From the NCBI GenBank assembly GCA_944472155.2, contig OX235279.1:115746110-115810109 (forward strand): a stretch of DNA of 64,000 nt, read 5' to 3'. The notes below the pieces were generated by a model. It was not told where the DNA came from and did not search any database. It saw nothing but the letters and a program-made list of their open reading frames with translations. Positions 36,122 through 46,859 of this stretch are shown in pieces. The stretch is from Trichobilharzia szidati. Lineage: Eukaryota; Platyhelminthes; Trematoda; Strigeidida; Schistosomatidae. The position numbers and the translations under genes were made by a program. Each line of letters opens with the position of its first letter. The stretch's first letter is position 1.

Positions 36122-36310
36122 TTGAGGTGGTTCTCGTAGCCCAAGTGGTCTAGTGGATAAGCTTTGGTGTTTGAAACTATGGCACTGGGTTCGACCCTCG
36201 GTGGGAACATCATCACTCAGTGCGGAATGCAGTTACATCGAGATGAAGAGTCCCAAATAGGACGAAATGCGCATCCTGGATTCCACTGCCAGTCACCATC
36301 CACCAACTAA
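36122..36310 (+). mobile_element. Sm-alpha-like hammerhead SINE, best copy
   Basis: A tRNA-like head carries box A-like TAGCCCAAGTGGTCTAGTGG and box B-like GGGTTCGACCCTCGGTGGG, which would serve as an internal RNA polymerase III promoter. After ATCACTCAGTGCGGAATGCA comes the hammerhead (36234-36284), then TTCCACTGCCAGTCACCATCC. This arrangement is the schistosome Sm-alpha family (established knowledge) and is the main reason for assigning the window to a blood fluke. It is non-coding and needs LINE machinery in trans. Confidence 0.88.
36234..36284 (+). ncRNA. hammerhead ribozyme relic in Sm-alpha
   Basis: Stem II is intact (GTCC, loop CAAATA, GGAC at 36250-36263) and is followed by GAAA (36264-36267). 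A short helix III and TCCTGGATTCC follow. The CUGAUGA core reads ATGAAGA, so the core cytosine is changed. By known hammerhead rules this should be inactive or nearly so. Confidence 0.8.
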
Positions 36311-36314
36311 CTTC

Positions 36315-38970
36315 TAGATAGATACCATTATTGTCGAAAAGTTTCTCTTTTCAAGCTGTCACAAAAGGATGGAATAATTATAAAACTGGGTTACATGAAA
36401 CTAGAGAAAAACATCTTATTATTGAATGAGTATCAAACAAATGGTGAGAATGACAAAAATATTTTAGAGCCCATTACACTTTTGAAATGCATCCAGACCA
36501 GAAGAATAAAATCATCTACGCTAAAAAGTAACTAATCTGGAGATTTTTATCGCCGCTAGTGAAAAAAATGATCGTTTTCATGTATGTTTTATCATAAATT
36601 AGTCTGTAAAATAATTTTTGATTCCTTTTTTACAGCAGCTGTTTCATTCACCTCTGCATATTTAAAAATATTACCCTATGATTTTATCTCCACCGCTTAG
36701 AACATTAGATGTATGCTAGAGATACGACCTAATTCTAAACTGGAGTGCACCGTGTCACTTGCTGACATCCAGTGGCGCAAAGCCTAAACTTATGTTTGAC
36801 GTGTTGCACTCAATATTACCTAGAATCAAAATATTGAAGTTGTTTCTCCACAGCCTTGGTGATGACAAGCACAAAAACCATGGCTTATTCTGAAGTAAAA
36901 GAGGCGACAAGCGATTTCATTCACAAGTTTTATTTGTAGGCACTCAAGTATTAATGTTTCAGTAACTAAGATACTGTTAAGCAGTGAGGTGTCTGTTTGT
37001 TATGTGAGCAGCAGGAAATTATTATACAAAACCAACAAAAATGGTCAAAAAGTTATTTTAAGTTCACTGGCAGTTCATTACGATTATTTGCATAGACAGT
37101 ACACATATAGAGATAACTCTGTTACCAGGTTTCGGTTTAATTTCGCTAAAAAGTACAAAGTTTTAATCCGAATTCTCCAATCTTTTCTAAACATGCCTGT
37201 TGTCATCATTCCTATGGGACAATGATTCACATATATTTTTTGACCATGAAGGAGACAATTAAGTAAGCAGATAAGGACAGTGTACAATTTCCCCAAGGAT
37301 AATCTGAGTCAGCGATCAATTCTTCCTGTACTCAGAGACTTAGTTCTAAAAATGGGCTGAAAATGCCAAAGAAGTGTGTGCGGCTATCGACAAAATTTCC
37401 TCGGATCATTAAGTCATTTTTTATGGATCTCTTAGTTATCTTCTTTTCCCCATTAAATTATCACATGAAATAATGTTTCTCCATAAGAGAAAACAACTGC
37501 TTTTCCCTGCGACTGATATACGGACTTATGCTGACGGATAAACACAAATTATATCGCCTTGAATTTGAGTTGTATCTTTTAGTAACTGTTTTATTACTGT
37601 GGGAATAAAGCTCGCTTTGAGTTAATGTCACTCATTATTTTGCGGGGTTTATATTTCTCATTGAATGAGAGGCAAAACAAATATACAAAAAAGCTTACCT
37701 TATCAGGGGCTTTATGTTTTGTTTATGACATCAAAGAATATTCCTTAAGTGATGCATTATCTAATTGGTTGAAATTCACGCAAATGTCTTGCTATAACAA
37801 ATTATTCGAATCAAGCCATGTGAATAATACAAATTATTAAGAGTTACTTGAGCTGTCATTAAGTCGAATATTTGCTTGAGTCATGGAATATAAGAGGTAT
37901 CACGAGTCACCACAACATTATTTTTGTACTATTAGTTTTTTTAACCTACACATAGTACATTAAAGTTTAATTACATTTTAATGATGAAAAGAACTGTCAT
38001 CAAAGAACCCTAGAATAACGCAATTTGTGGCAAATGCAATTCGCTTGAATTATACGCAAATTAGTTCACCTTCATCTGTCAAACGTATAAGTACTGTCAA
38101 CAATGATTCACTTGGCTTGACTGAAAAATCAAGCTTTCTTAAGTGATTTAATTCAGAACGTCAGTAGATTCTGTTAATTGCAGCTGACCAAAGATGAGGA
38201 CATACATAATCGCATAAAACAGTTTCCTTCTGATTTTATCTCATTCAGCTATATTTTCATAGCTGTACAGTCATATATATAATATATATATATATGAGTT
38301 ACATTCATAATAACAGTTAGTATTTTTTGTGTGTGTTAAAGTTTGACAGTGAGTGGAAAAAATTAAGTGTGATAATATTGGTGTAGTTGATTATTAGTAG
38401 CAAACTAATAAGATATTCAAATGAATAAATAAAGGTTAATATTAAGTTCTGCAGACATGCCTGAAATAGGTGTGGTAGGAAAAGGAAGTACATTCAAAAA
38501 TTTCAATAAGCGAATGCAATGTAATGAGAGCATAAGATGATTGAAGTGTTGCCAATAAAACTGTGGTGAGAGCTGGCTGCAAGCCAAAATGATAGACAAC
38601 AATTTACGTCAGCGTTCTCGTCCCGAATCAGGGTCATAAGAAAAACAATAACAAAGCTTAACCTTGAGAAATCACCAGCCAATCACAGAGGAGTTAAAGT
38701 GTGGAAATACGAAACACAGATATATGGCTTGATTTTCTGAGAAACAGCCACAAAGAGATAACAGAATAACCTTCATAAAGAAAACAACCAATCGGAAGAC
38801 GTTGCTTCTCCGCTTACAATAAAGCTAATAGTAATGCACATAAAAATCTAAAAATAACTTTTGATTTTCTCAATAAACGATCTGTTGCCTGGTCCTTGTC
38901 TCCTGTCTTTACCAAATGAGATGAAATGTTAACATGCGGAAGCGTAAAGTAAATAAAATGGAACGAAAAT
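36315..38970. other. no gene; AT microsatellite at 38273-38295
   Basis: AT-rich, with no coding or repeat family recognised apart from an (AT)n run at 38273-38295. Confidence 0.35.
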
Positions 38971-38974
38971 GTAT

Positions 38975-39105
38975 CATGAATGACGTTTTGAACACAGTTT
39001 ATTGTTCACAATCACATCAGTTATCATAAATTGTGTTCGAAGCATTATCCAGTAAATAATACTGTTTCACTGTGTGATAGATCCAATAGGCAAATTAATA
39101 TGGAG
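38975..39105. repeat. two PLE terminal segments head to head
   Basis: An antisense segment (ATGACGTTTTGAACACAGTT then TATTGTTCAC, about 38981-39010) is followed within about 20 bp by a sense segment (CATAAATTGTGTTCGAAGCA then TTATCCAGTAAATAATACTG, about 39026-39063) and CACTGTGTGATAG. Both belong to the family at 2289-2823 and 8660. They lie next to a PLE reverse transcriptase on the minus strand. Confidence 0.55.
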
Positions 39106-39189
39106 TTTTGGCTCTATGCATTGTGGTCATAACACACTACATGTTGCAGTGTGGATGAAATAATACCTTTACTCTCTCTTCCGCTCTGC

Positions 39190-40072
39190 CAAATTAGGAG
39201 GATCTCCCAGACGTTGCAGGACATGTTTCTCCACTAAATCCTTGTATAGCTAGCTCCACAAGAGCAAACGAACATATAAATACACGTGGAATTAGACAAT
39301 CCAGGTAACATTTCCCTGGCATTACCGTACTCAGTGGGAGGCTAGAGTAGGTTATTCGTAGAGTGACAGCAAAGAATGGTTTTTCAATGATCTTGTCAGT
39401 CAACTTTCAAGGATTTCACGAGCAGTGTCACTCCAAAATTCTAAATTAAGATGCAACACTTTCTTCCCTCCTTGTATTTCTTTCATATAATTTGTCATTA
39501 GCCTCAACGGAGAGTACTGGATACCCATTCACTATGGAAGCTGCTTGCTGTTGTTTGAGTTCATCATCAGCACTGTCTCCAATAAAAATTCCATGGATAC
39601 ATCCTGAAGGACAACGGATTAAATTTCTTTTTGTGTTTATTTTGACGAAACTGTACAGATTCGCTGTCCTTGTGAGTGACACATCAAAGAAAGATATTTT
39701 TCTACCATTTTTTTCTAACAAGAATCGTGTTGCAGTATAAGTGTAATTGAATACCTTCAGGATATCTTCCAAATTGCAGTTCTTTTCGCGTAAAATGAAC
39801 ATTTCATTCACGTATCTTTTGTAAAATGTAAGTCCCTTAATAGCAGGGGCAAGAGTGCTGCTCTACGAACTAGACAAAAAGAAGTCTGCTAGCAAATGAC
39901 CAAACGGTGACATTTTATGTGAACCTAAGTATGAGTTTTTTCTAACTATGATGTAAGCATGTGTTGCCATTTTGTAAGTTGGCGAAGCAGACTGTTTTAT
40001 TTTATAGAACATTAGTAAATAGTGAGCATGCATCAAGTGGTAACACAGTTTTTCAAGTAATATTATTATCAA
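39190..40072 (-). pseudogene. PLE reverse transcriptase, nearly open frame
   Basis: On the minus strand one frame runs from 40072 to 39446 with a single stop near 39862. In order it shows SPFGHLLADFFLSSS (the GxPLGxxxADxxM-type palm motif), then APAIKGLTFYKRYVNEMFIL (the YVDDTF catalytic box), then RKISFFDVSLTR and a thumb region with NTKRNLIRC, DDELKQQQ and IVNGYPV. The order and spacing are those of PLE reverse transcriptase (family knowledge). The catalytic YVDD reads YVNE, so both essential aspartates are lost. Downstream, 39403-39194 may continue the protein (IIEKPFFAVTLRI) in another frame. No GIY-YIG domain is attached; inverted PLE terminal segments lie just beyond, at 38975-39105. 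Confidence 0.82.
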
Positions 40073-40443
40073 TAATGCAAATAAATAAATTCAGGAGTAT
40101 CGTACATAAAATGTCTTCAGACTAACCTTCTTTTCGCTTCCAGGACTTCTGCTGTCCGCTTTGTTACATAACGAGAATGTGAACCTGACGTGCCTAAAAC
40201 AGTGAAAAGTGTTAGTCTATGTGTGTGGACTTTCCGCTGAAATATTTGTTTCATATCTCAATGGAGATTATCATTTTTATTAAAAAGACTATAAATATGT
40301 CTTTATTTTTAAGAAAAAGCTTAATATTGGTCTAAATACATGTTATTATTCAAACTTTTATGTCAGCATTATTAGAAACTGAACTCTCGAGTAGAATTAC
40401 TGCCAGAGATAGTTCTAAAATAACCAGCACGTACAATGCATAA

Positions 40444-40680
40444 GTAATAATAATAAAATCTTTATTCTGGATAGTATTTATAAAATGTACAGGATATTCA
40501 CAGGAGTTTGTTTTCCCTGCATACACTGTCGTCAAGTGAAATATCAACTGACAGTACATCCTGTAACACAATGGTTTCTGGGCTGAAGCAAAAGCCATTC
40601 CATTATGATATTTCTGCTTCGTCTCCTTCAAGAAAACCACGATATCTCGTTGCAAGTTAACTGTAAGATGTTCAAAGGTA
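40444..40680 (-). mobile_element. possible LINE 3' end with ATT-type tail
   Basis: Read on the minus strand it ends CCAGAATAAAGATTTTATTA then TTATTATTACTTA (at about 40444). This is the same AATAAAG plus ATT-repeat form as at 27438 and 56491. The minus frame 40655-40350 has no reverse transcriptase motif that I recognise and runs past the tail, so it is not a real protein. The 5' limit is a guess. Confidence 0.4.
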
Positions 40681-40689
40681 CATTCTGAG

Positions 40690-42775
40690 ACCCAAGGAAA
40701 TAGTTGAAGAACAGTTATCTAGTGTATTGGAACACGTTGGCACCAAAGATCTGGTCACTACCCAAGTTTATTAGGGACTGCAGAATCAGAAACTTGTAAT
40801 CACACTAAATACACACAAGAGTAGATAACACCATTAGAGGTCATATCATAATCGATTAAAACAAACCTATCGACGGAAAATATATGCAATAGAGAGACGA
40901 AAGATTTGGCAGCCCAAGTTTTAAGCAGGCCCTCAAAACTAGTAGAATGAACTGATAATCAGTAAATAGCTCATTATCACACTGAAACATGGCTAAACAA
41001 TTTCTATCATTCTGACAGTGCACAAGCAGTTTGGGATCTTTCTTACCCCTTGATTTACTTATTATTCATGTAAGAAAGATTGCTGAAGAATCCAAAATTT
41101 TAAGCGTAGAAAAGTGTTTTTTATCCATTTAAATCAAATAAGTATTAAAGACGACTTCCTACCACTTTTAATACTACTAATACAGTTGTGTTATTTTGTT
41201 TGATAGTGTCCATTATTTACATCTTCAGATTGAGGCACAACCTGAAGAGAAATGCCCACTACAGAAATTTTTTCATATTAATTTTACTTTCTTATCCTAT
41301 CATAATGTCAAAGGTATCATTTATACACAGTAGTTTCAGATAGAAGAATAGGGGTTAGTTAATTGAGGCATAGATTATTGGTACAATTTGATGTAAATCA
41401 TTCAGCTCATTTCTGTATACCCACCTGCTTTTCTCTCTACCTGCCTACTTACATGCATATCAAATAGCTCTACACCACAAGGCAAAAGGAAGTCAGCTAC
41501 TTTTTCAATTTGAAACTAAACATCAGGGGATGTTTTCAGTAGAGATTTTTTTGTTTCACTGACAATATTTAATATTCAGAAAGTCATAATGTCTTTCTCT
41601 TCTATTCATCGTTCACTATCAGTATACGTCAATCAACTATTGTTTGCAATCTAATAATATAACGAGAAAATAATTATTATGTTGTTGCTGCAATACATGG
41701 ACAAAACTGAAAGAATAGAAGTAAAAATTAAACAATATAAAAGCTTCGAATGATTGATGGGGGAATTAGATTTAGTATTCTATTTCTTATTTACATTTAA
41801 CCAATCAGCTTGTATATTTTAATATAACTGTTCGATCATTTTTCCATGATTTTACTACTATACCCACCTAGTGACCTGTTCTTACAAGTGAATCTTATGT
41901 TGATTTATTGTGCCTTAAGCTGCACACTTAAAAACTAATTAGGCCTGAAACAGAAGTGGTCTTAAGGTCGAGGACATATATCATGCACAAAAATTGCTTC
42001 CGTTTGCCTAATCTCAAAGTATTTACATGTTAGTGGAATGCGAAAATAATAAAATGTACAACCTCACTTAGTTTTTACCGTGTTCTTAACCCAGAAGGGA
42101 GACAGGGTTATCATTAGGACTAGCCACTTCATTCGGCAAAACAGCAAACCCATGACTACTGAAACTTCAGTGCACGGAAGAAGTAAATTTGTTCTTCGCT
42201 AGGATCGATCTGTTTTAATGCAATTCAATTTTTGGCTATTAAAAGCGACCACTGTAACTGACAAAACGAAATAAGTATAATTTATGAGTGTTTTATGCTA
42301 TTCAACGTACTTATATCGATTAAACTGGACGAAGTGAAATGAAAGACGTTCTCTTTGCTTCATTGTTTCAGTGTTTTTTAAAGAAGCTTCATTTCTCAGA
42401 AAACAGTATAAATTTAGTTCCACTTGGTTAGTTGCTACTGAGATACAAGGCTGTATAAAAAGATTTTTTTATATTTTCATACTCCACAAAGAATTTCTCT
42501 CAGAAAGCTATACAAGAAATTTGGAACTAAAATCGCTCTCCTCTTAATTAATTAATCTTTTAGTCATTTCAATGAACACTTTTGTTGATGCAAATGTTTC
42601 TCACCTGACAGAGTACCATAAGCTATGAACGATTTTGTCAAGAATTTATAAGAATTTTCTTCCCTTTGTTTACGTTTCATTTCAAGACACAGTTACTCAG
42701 GTACACTGTTTTGTAGAGGTGCCTTAAAATATTTACCTTACCAACTACAATGTATTCAGATAACAGTGATCAAGG
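40690..42775. other. no recognised feature
   Basis: AT-rich; nothing supported. Confidence 0.35.
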
Positions 42776-42779
42776 GACA

Positions 42780-43830
42780 GTAAAAACAGCATTGCACTAG
42801 ATATAAAAAAGGATGATGGAGTTCCGTATTCGACAAGTTCAGTATGATAGTTGATTACATGACCTGACCGGCTAGAGAAATACAAGCGTGCCGATAAACA
42901 CTGATCAATGTCTGTCTACCAGATATGTTGGCCGTACCCAGCGTATGCTTTCCAAAAGCATCACCGAACACTTACCAGCATGGTCTTACAAGGGAGAAAA
43001 ACTATGCCCCCGCAGCTCTATCTTAGAACATCTGATAGATTCCGGTCATCAAGCTACACTCCAAACCAACTTCAAAGTCATCTGCAGAATACAAAGCAGT
43101 CTTCATAAAAGTGTACGAAACAAACCTCTTCAAACTGCAGAAACAGTGGTAATTCACTTGCATACAGAAAAAGTTCGTTCAGTCACTGCACGTGCAATGG
43201 ACGTAATCTATCCCAATACCCGACAGGAAAATTCTATTTCTTTCTGCCTCTTCAATTGAATTATTTTGTCTTTTCAACTGTAATATTTTACATTTTCAAC
43301 TTTACTGTTCTCTACCCCACCCAATTTAATTTTTTACTCGTCATCACCACTGTTACTGACTAGGTCAACGCTCAATTTCTAGTCATTCATTTTACGTCAT
43401 CCAATTTATTTGCTCAATTTTAGTCTTAATTTAAATGGCATTATTCTCTACCTGTACTTACCTCTGTTGCTATCCTCACGTAAGTTGAAGCATTTTAGTC
43501 AATTATATCACGTCGTCTAAATTACTAAGTCAATCTTACTTTAGTTGCTGTCTAATTAACCTTGTTTCTATATTAGATCATTCTTGCAATACCTAATTAA
43601 TTATCTAAACTCGACAAACCTCATGTACACACGCACAAATAATTGTATATAAATGCAATAGTACAGCTATGTGAATGAATTCGCTGTAAACAGTCTCTTC
43701 GCTTAACGTCTTCTCTTTTTCATATGACTGATGAATTTGCCAAGGGCGAAAATTCCACAAAAATCAAAATAAGCAGTACAGTGTGGAAGCAAACTAATAG
43801 ACCTAAATCAACGGATGCTATTTGAATAAT
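42780..43830 (+). mobile_element. Penelope-like element 3' part, endonuclease plus 3' region
   Basis: The GIY-YIG endonuclease end is encoded at about 42905-43259. It is followed by a pyrimidine-rich, non-coding 3' region of about 500 bp that ends near 43790 with ATGACTGATGAATTTGCC then AAGGGCGAAAATTCC. The plus-strand orientation and the gene order match the more complete PLE at 59-61.3 kb, which also has a long pyrimidine-rich 3' region. No reverse transcriptase is recognisable upstream, so this is a 5'-truncated copy. Confidence 0.7.
42906..43259 (+). pseudogene. PLE GIY-YIG endonuclease fragment, open frame
   Basis: About 118 codons without a stop. It begins at the STRYVGRTQRMLSKSITEHL signature (the YIG...R...EH part of GIY-YIG nucleases), then LPAWSYKGEKLCPRSSIL, EHLIDSGHQATLQ, NFKVICRIQSSLHKSVRNK and PLQTAETVVIHLHTEKV. 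It ends at a TGA after a short, divergent tail. The conserved histidine and glutamate (TEH) and the arginine of YVGRT are kept. The first half of GIY (GxYxxxC) is not visible in this frame. The nearest upstream start is GTG at 42888, so it is a fragment rather than a complete gene. It is open for longer than its siblings, which may mean it is younger or may be chance. Confidence 0.78.
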
Positions 43831-43839
43831 ACAAAGTAA

Positions 43840-45010
43840 TGGTTAAAATGTAATAAAAAATGTTCTGATAAACAAACACATCACCCCAGAAGCTATTTTA
43901 CACTAACTTAGAAATCTCAGATCGCAGTAATTTTGCCAAAGTTTACGAATAGTGCAGGTTGAAGCTTTTTACAAACACACTTTAGATTAAGAGATTTTTA
44001 CTTACACACTTTTAACCTGCAGTAATTAAGTGAGTAGTTGAAATTACATCTAACTTATCAGTATTCACTAAAGGACTTGTTAGAAGATTAAACTTCATCC
44101 ATGCTCAGCTGCAATCAATAAACAGATCCTCGATCACCTATGTTCATCTTATTTGTTTCCCCTATTTGAAGTGACTTCAATAAACTGGGAAGTTTAGCTG
44201 GTTTGTCTGATTTATTTTTTCTGAAGATAGTTACTTTTGGTGTTTCCTGATATTTAATTGTTGAATGACCATTTTTGTTGTGTGAGTATTTTATAAAACT
44301 TCTGTGATTCAGCGTACGACTTTAATCTGAAGTTAACTGGGAAAAGGAAAATCTAGCAACAACGATATTTCCAGCTGTTCACGTAACCTATTCACTATCA
44401 CCACTGTAGGTATGTATATGCCAAATAATCCGTCAGTACGTTGAGTGTAATGTTTACTGCAAATTCTCAAGTATGTAACATCCACTTGCAGTGGTCATCC
44501 TGTTAGCGCCGTTAGTGCAACCCGTGTAAAACATATCCACAATGCATGCATTTAGTGATAACCCAGTGTTTAGGAAATAAAGATTTTTTCTAATGGCCAT
44601 AACCTCATATTTTGCTTAAAATATACTTTTCAAATAAGAAACCATAAACTCCGAAAAGAAGTAATGCAGCGAGTTGTCAGCAAGCTGTTTACCGTTACTT
44701 TTACATATGCAGCAAATAGCAGCTGCATATGTATCTAAAGTAAAGATACTCATTATGTAAACCAAATCATACTCTTTTGCCCTGTAAGCAGCCGAAGAGA
44801 AGGCGACGAAATAAAATATGGTACCATTTTATTCTGCTAAATCTGTAGTTGTTGCTTTGTTTAAATTCATTAAGGAGAACAAATGTATGAAACTTTTTAA
44901 ATCACTTTAACCCCGTAGACTGTGTACTCTATACCTTTATTGTCATCCCTTGAAAAATACAAATGAATATCTGATACGTTTTTTCTATTATTGCTACTAC
45001 AATTGCTACT
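43840..45010. other. no gene; a short hairpin at 44704-44733
   Basis: AT-rich. ACATATGCAGC and GCTGCATATGT form an 11-bp hairpin around 44704-44733. A 12-base unit is doubled just before the SINE at 45015 (ATTGCTACTACA, twice). No gene seen. Confidence 0.4.
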
Positions 45011-45014
45011 ACAG

Positions 45015-45210
45015 TGCGTCGGTGGCACAGTGGTTAGGACTCTCGCCGACCATGCACATGGTCCGGGGTTCGATCCCCTGCCGGCGCACACCCGATATCT
45101 ATGGTCGGCCTGAATTTGGGCTACCGATATCCATGCTGAAAATTCCATACTTGTACTGAAAATACGGTGTGGAATCAAGCTGTAAATCAAAGTAAATAAA
45201 AAAAATACAA
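45015..45210 (+). mobile_element. tRNA-headed SINE with a different 3' tail
   Basis: The head is the best preserved in the window. GCGTCGG and CCGGCGC can pair as a 7-bp acceptor stem. Box A-like GGTGGCACAGTGGTTAGGAC and box B-like GGGGTTCGATCCCC are clear. GACCAT/ATGGTC form a hairpin where an anticodon arm should be, so it cannot be a working tRNA. After the head the sequence differs from the SINEs at 660, 6312 and 54147. It reads ACCCGATATCTATGGTCGG, later CCATACTTGTACTGAAAATA and GTGTGGAATCAAGCTGTAAA, with an A-rich end. It does not have the CTTGAAGCCCTATGTTCCAC tail. It is therefore a second SINE subfamily that shares the head. Chance frames overlap it on both strands. Confidence 0.85.
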
Positions 45211-45219
45211 CTGTTGTGA

Positions 45220-46320
45220 CTCAGATAAAGAGTATTTCTCAAAGGTCATCATTTTATCTACTTTTGTTAATGGCCATATACTTCAGGAAGATAAGCTTAA
45301 GCTTGTACCCCTATGCTGATATTTTCAGCTGAAAAATCTCAAAACGTTGTCTATGAAAGCTATATATGGTGTTAAAATAATTTCATTCACAAGTATCTTG
45401 AAATTTCTTGATAAATGTTCTTGAACCATAAGTTAAGGACAGGTATGTATTTCTAATTAACTGGAAAATACCAATTTTCACAGTGAAATATTATGTAAAC
45501 GGATATCCAAAGAACGTCTATACCTAGAGATAGGGTAATGATGAATGCAGCAGTCAAAAAACGTTTGTATCCCATGTTAAGTTTCAAAGGGGAGATTGCA
45601 GCAGACATTCTAAAACGTTGACTCAATAAATAAGTAAACAGAACATTTCCTCCAGCTAAACGGGTTTTCAGTTTCTCAACTAAAAGAGCACTAACACAGT
45701 TAGTCAAGGATATGTTACCAAAGATGGCCTCATCAGAGTTCATCTATGAATTCAACTCCTCATGTGGAGCTAATTACACAGTTCTGTTCATCCTACTTCA
45801 TTAAGTTTTTTTCAAACCTGATAGTCTTTCACTAATGGTACTTATTTATTATTAATCGGTATTATTTAATGATCGTTATTATTGTCATTTGAACCCTTGA
45901 ACTTACGTCCAGTCTGTCGCGTTTGTTGGTTTATTTCTCTGTAGCATTCATATTGTCTCACGCATCACTGAATGCACTCACCCTTGAAACCTGTACTTTT
46001 ATCGACTTTACATACAAATATGCATATATATACATACACACTGAACTATTTCATCTCATTATACCTCACATTCTTATTGACCATGCGTATTCGAAATGAC
46101 AGTCAAAACTAACTGATTCATTTTCTGTCTTGTATTTGTTCTGCTGTAAACACTTTCTGATATAATTCTAATTTCTCCTTACTGGCTGTCATGTGTTAAA
46201 GTTAGTGCATTTATAACTATATAGGCTGAAGACGAATTTATTGAAAACAGTCGTTTGTTCTCATTATTTTTGTCCAGCTTTTATTTGACGGTCAAATATA
46301 CAAAAAAAGGAAATATGCAG
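45220..46320. other. no recognised feature
   Basis: AT-rich; the 96-codon minus-strand frame at 45453-45743 has no motif that I recognise. Confidence 0.35.
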
Positions 46321-46325
46321 TAGCT

Positions 46326-46850
46326 ATGGATTCTCTTCTTGGTCCACCATTACACGCCAATTGCTTCATAGAGTAACTTGTCTTCAGTATCCTCTGACCA
46401 ATCGTCAGTCAGTGCATAGTTTACAAGAGATAAGTGGATTTTGTCTTTATCATCATCGATGGAAATACTGATCTGGAAAAAGTCCTGAGAATCTTTAACA
46501 AGGCCCACCGATCAGCTGAATTTAAAATCTGATTGGAATCAGAAGGTAAATTATAGTTCCAAGATGTCCAGCTTTGAAGGTGAATAGACGGGTGTCTACA
46601 AAAGTCAATCTAACTTGGGCCAAAATGTAATGGACAGGTTAAAGACTTTGTTGTGGCAATTAAATCAGTTATATCTAATACAATAAATGATGATTACACG
46701 CAAAATAAAGTAATTGTAAGTTCAGCACTACACTATTTTCGTTTATGTTACCATTTACCAGACACAACCATGTCATATTATCAGAAGTATATTACCTATG
46801 TACTCATAGTTAATTATTCAAAATATCCTTTTCATCCTAAAGAAAGTTAA
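46326..46850 (+). pseudogene. PLE-type reverse transcriptase fragment
   Basis: The plus strand reads MDSLLGPPLHANCF at 46326 (for the GxPLGPLLANxF palm motif). Then, in shifted frames, come FCLYHHRW (about 46440), DLEKVLRIFNKAHRSA, EFKI or EWESEGKL, and QDVQL...IDGCLQKSI (about 46560-46605), which is the LPFLDV..RR.DG..SVYRK thumb entry of PLEs. The YVDD catalytic box falls in a decayed stretch before FCLYHHRW and is lost. The frame at 46653-46850 may continue the thumb (IKSVISNTINDD) but this is weak. Several frameshifts mark it as dead. Confidence 0.6.
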
Positions 46851-46859
46851 TTATTATAA

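Noticed and set aside
45016..45088. Possible functional tRNA gene
   Set aside because: No normal anticodon arm can be drawn and the sequence is the head of a dispersed SINE.
44897..45190. Frames of 97 and 69 codons on opposite strands at the 45 kb SINE
   Set aside because: Both run through the SINE head and tail; SINE heads often stay open by chance because they are less AT-rich.
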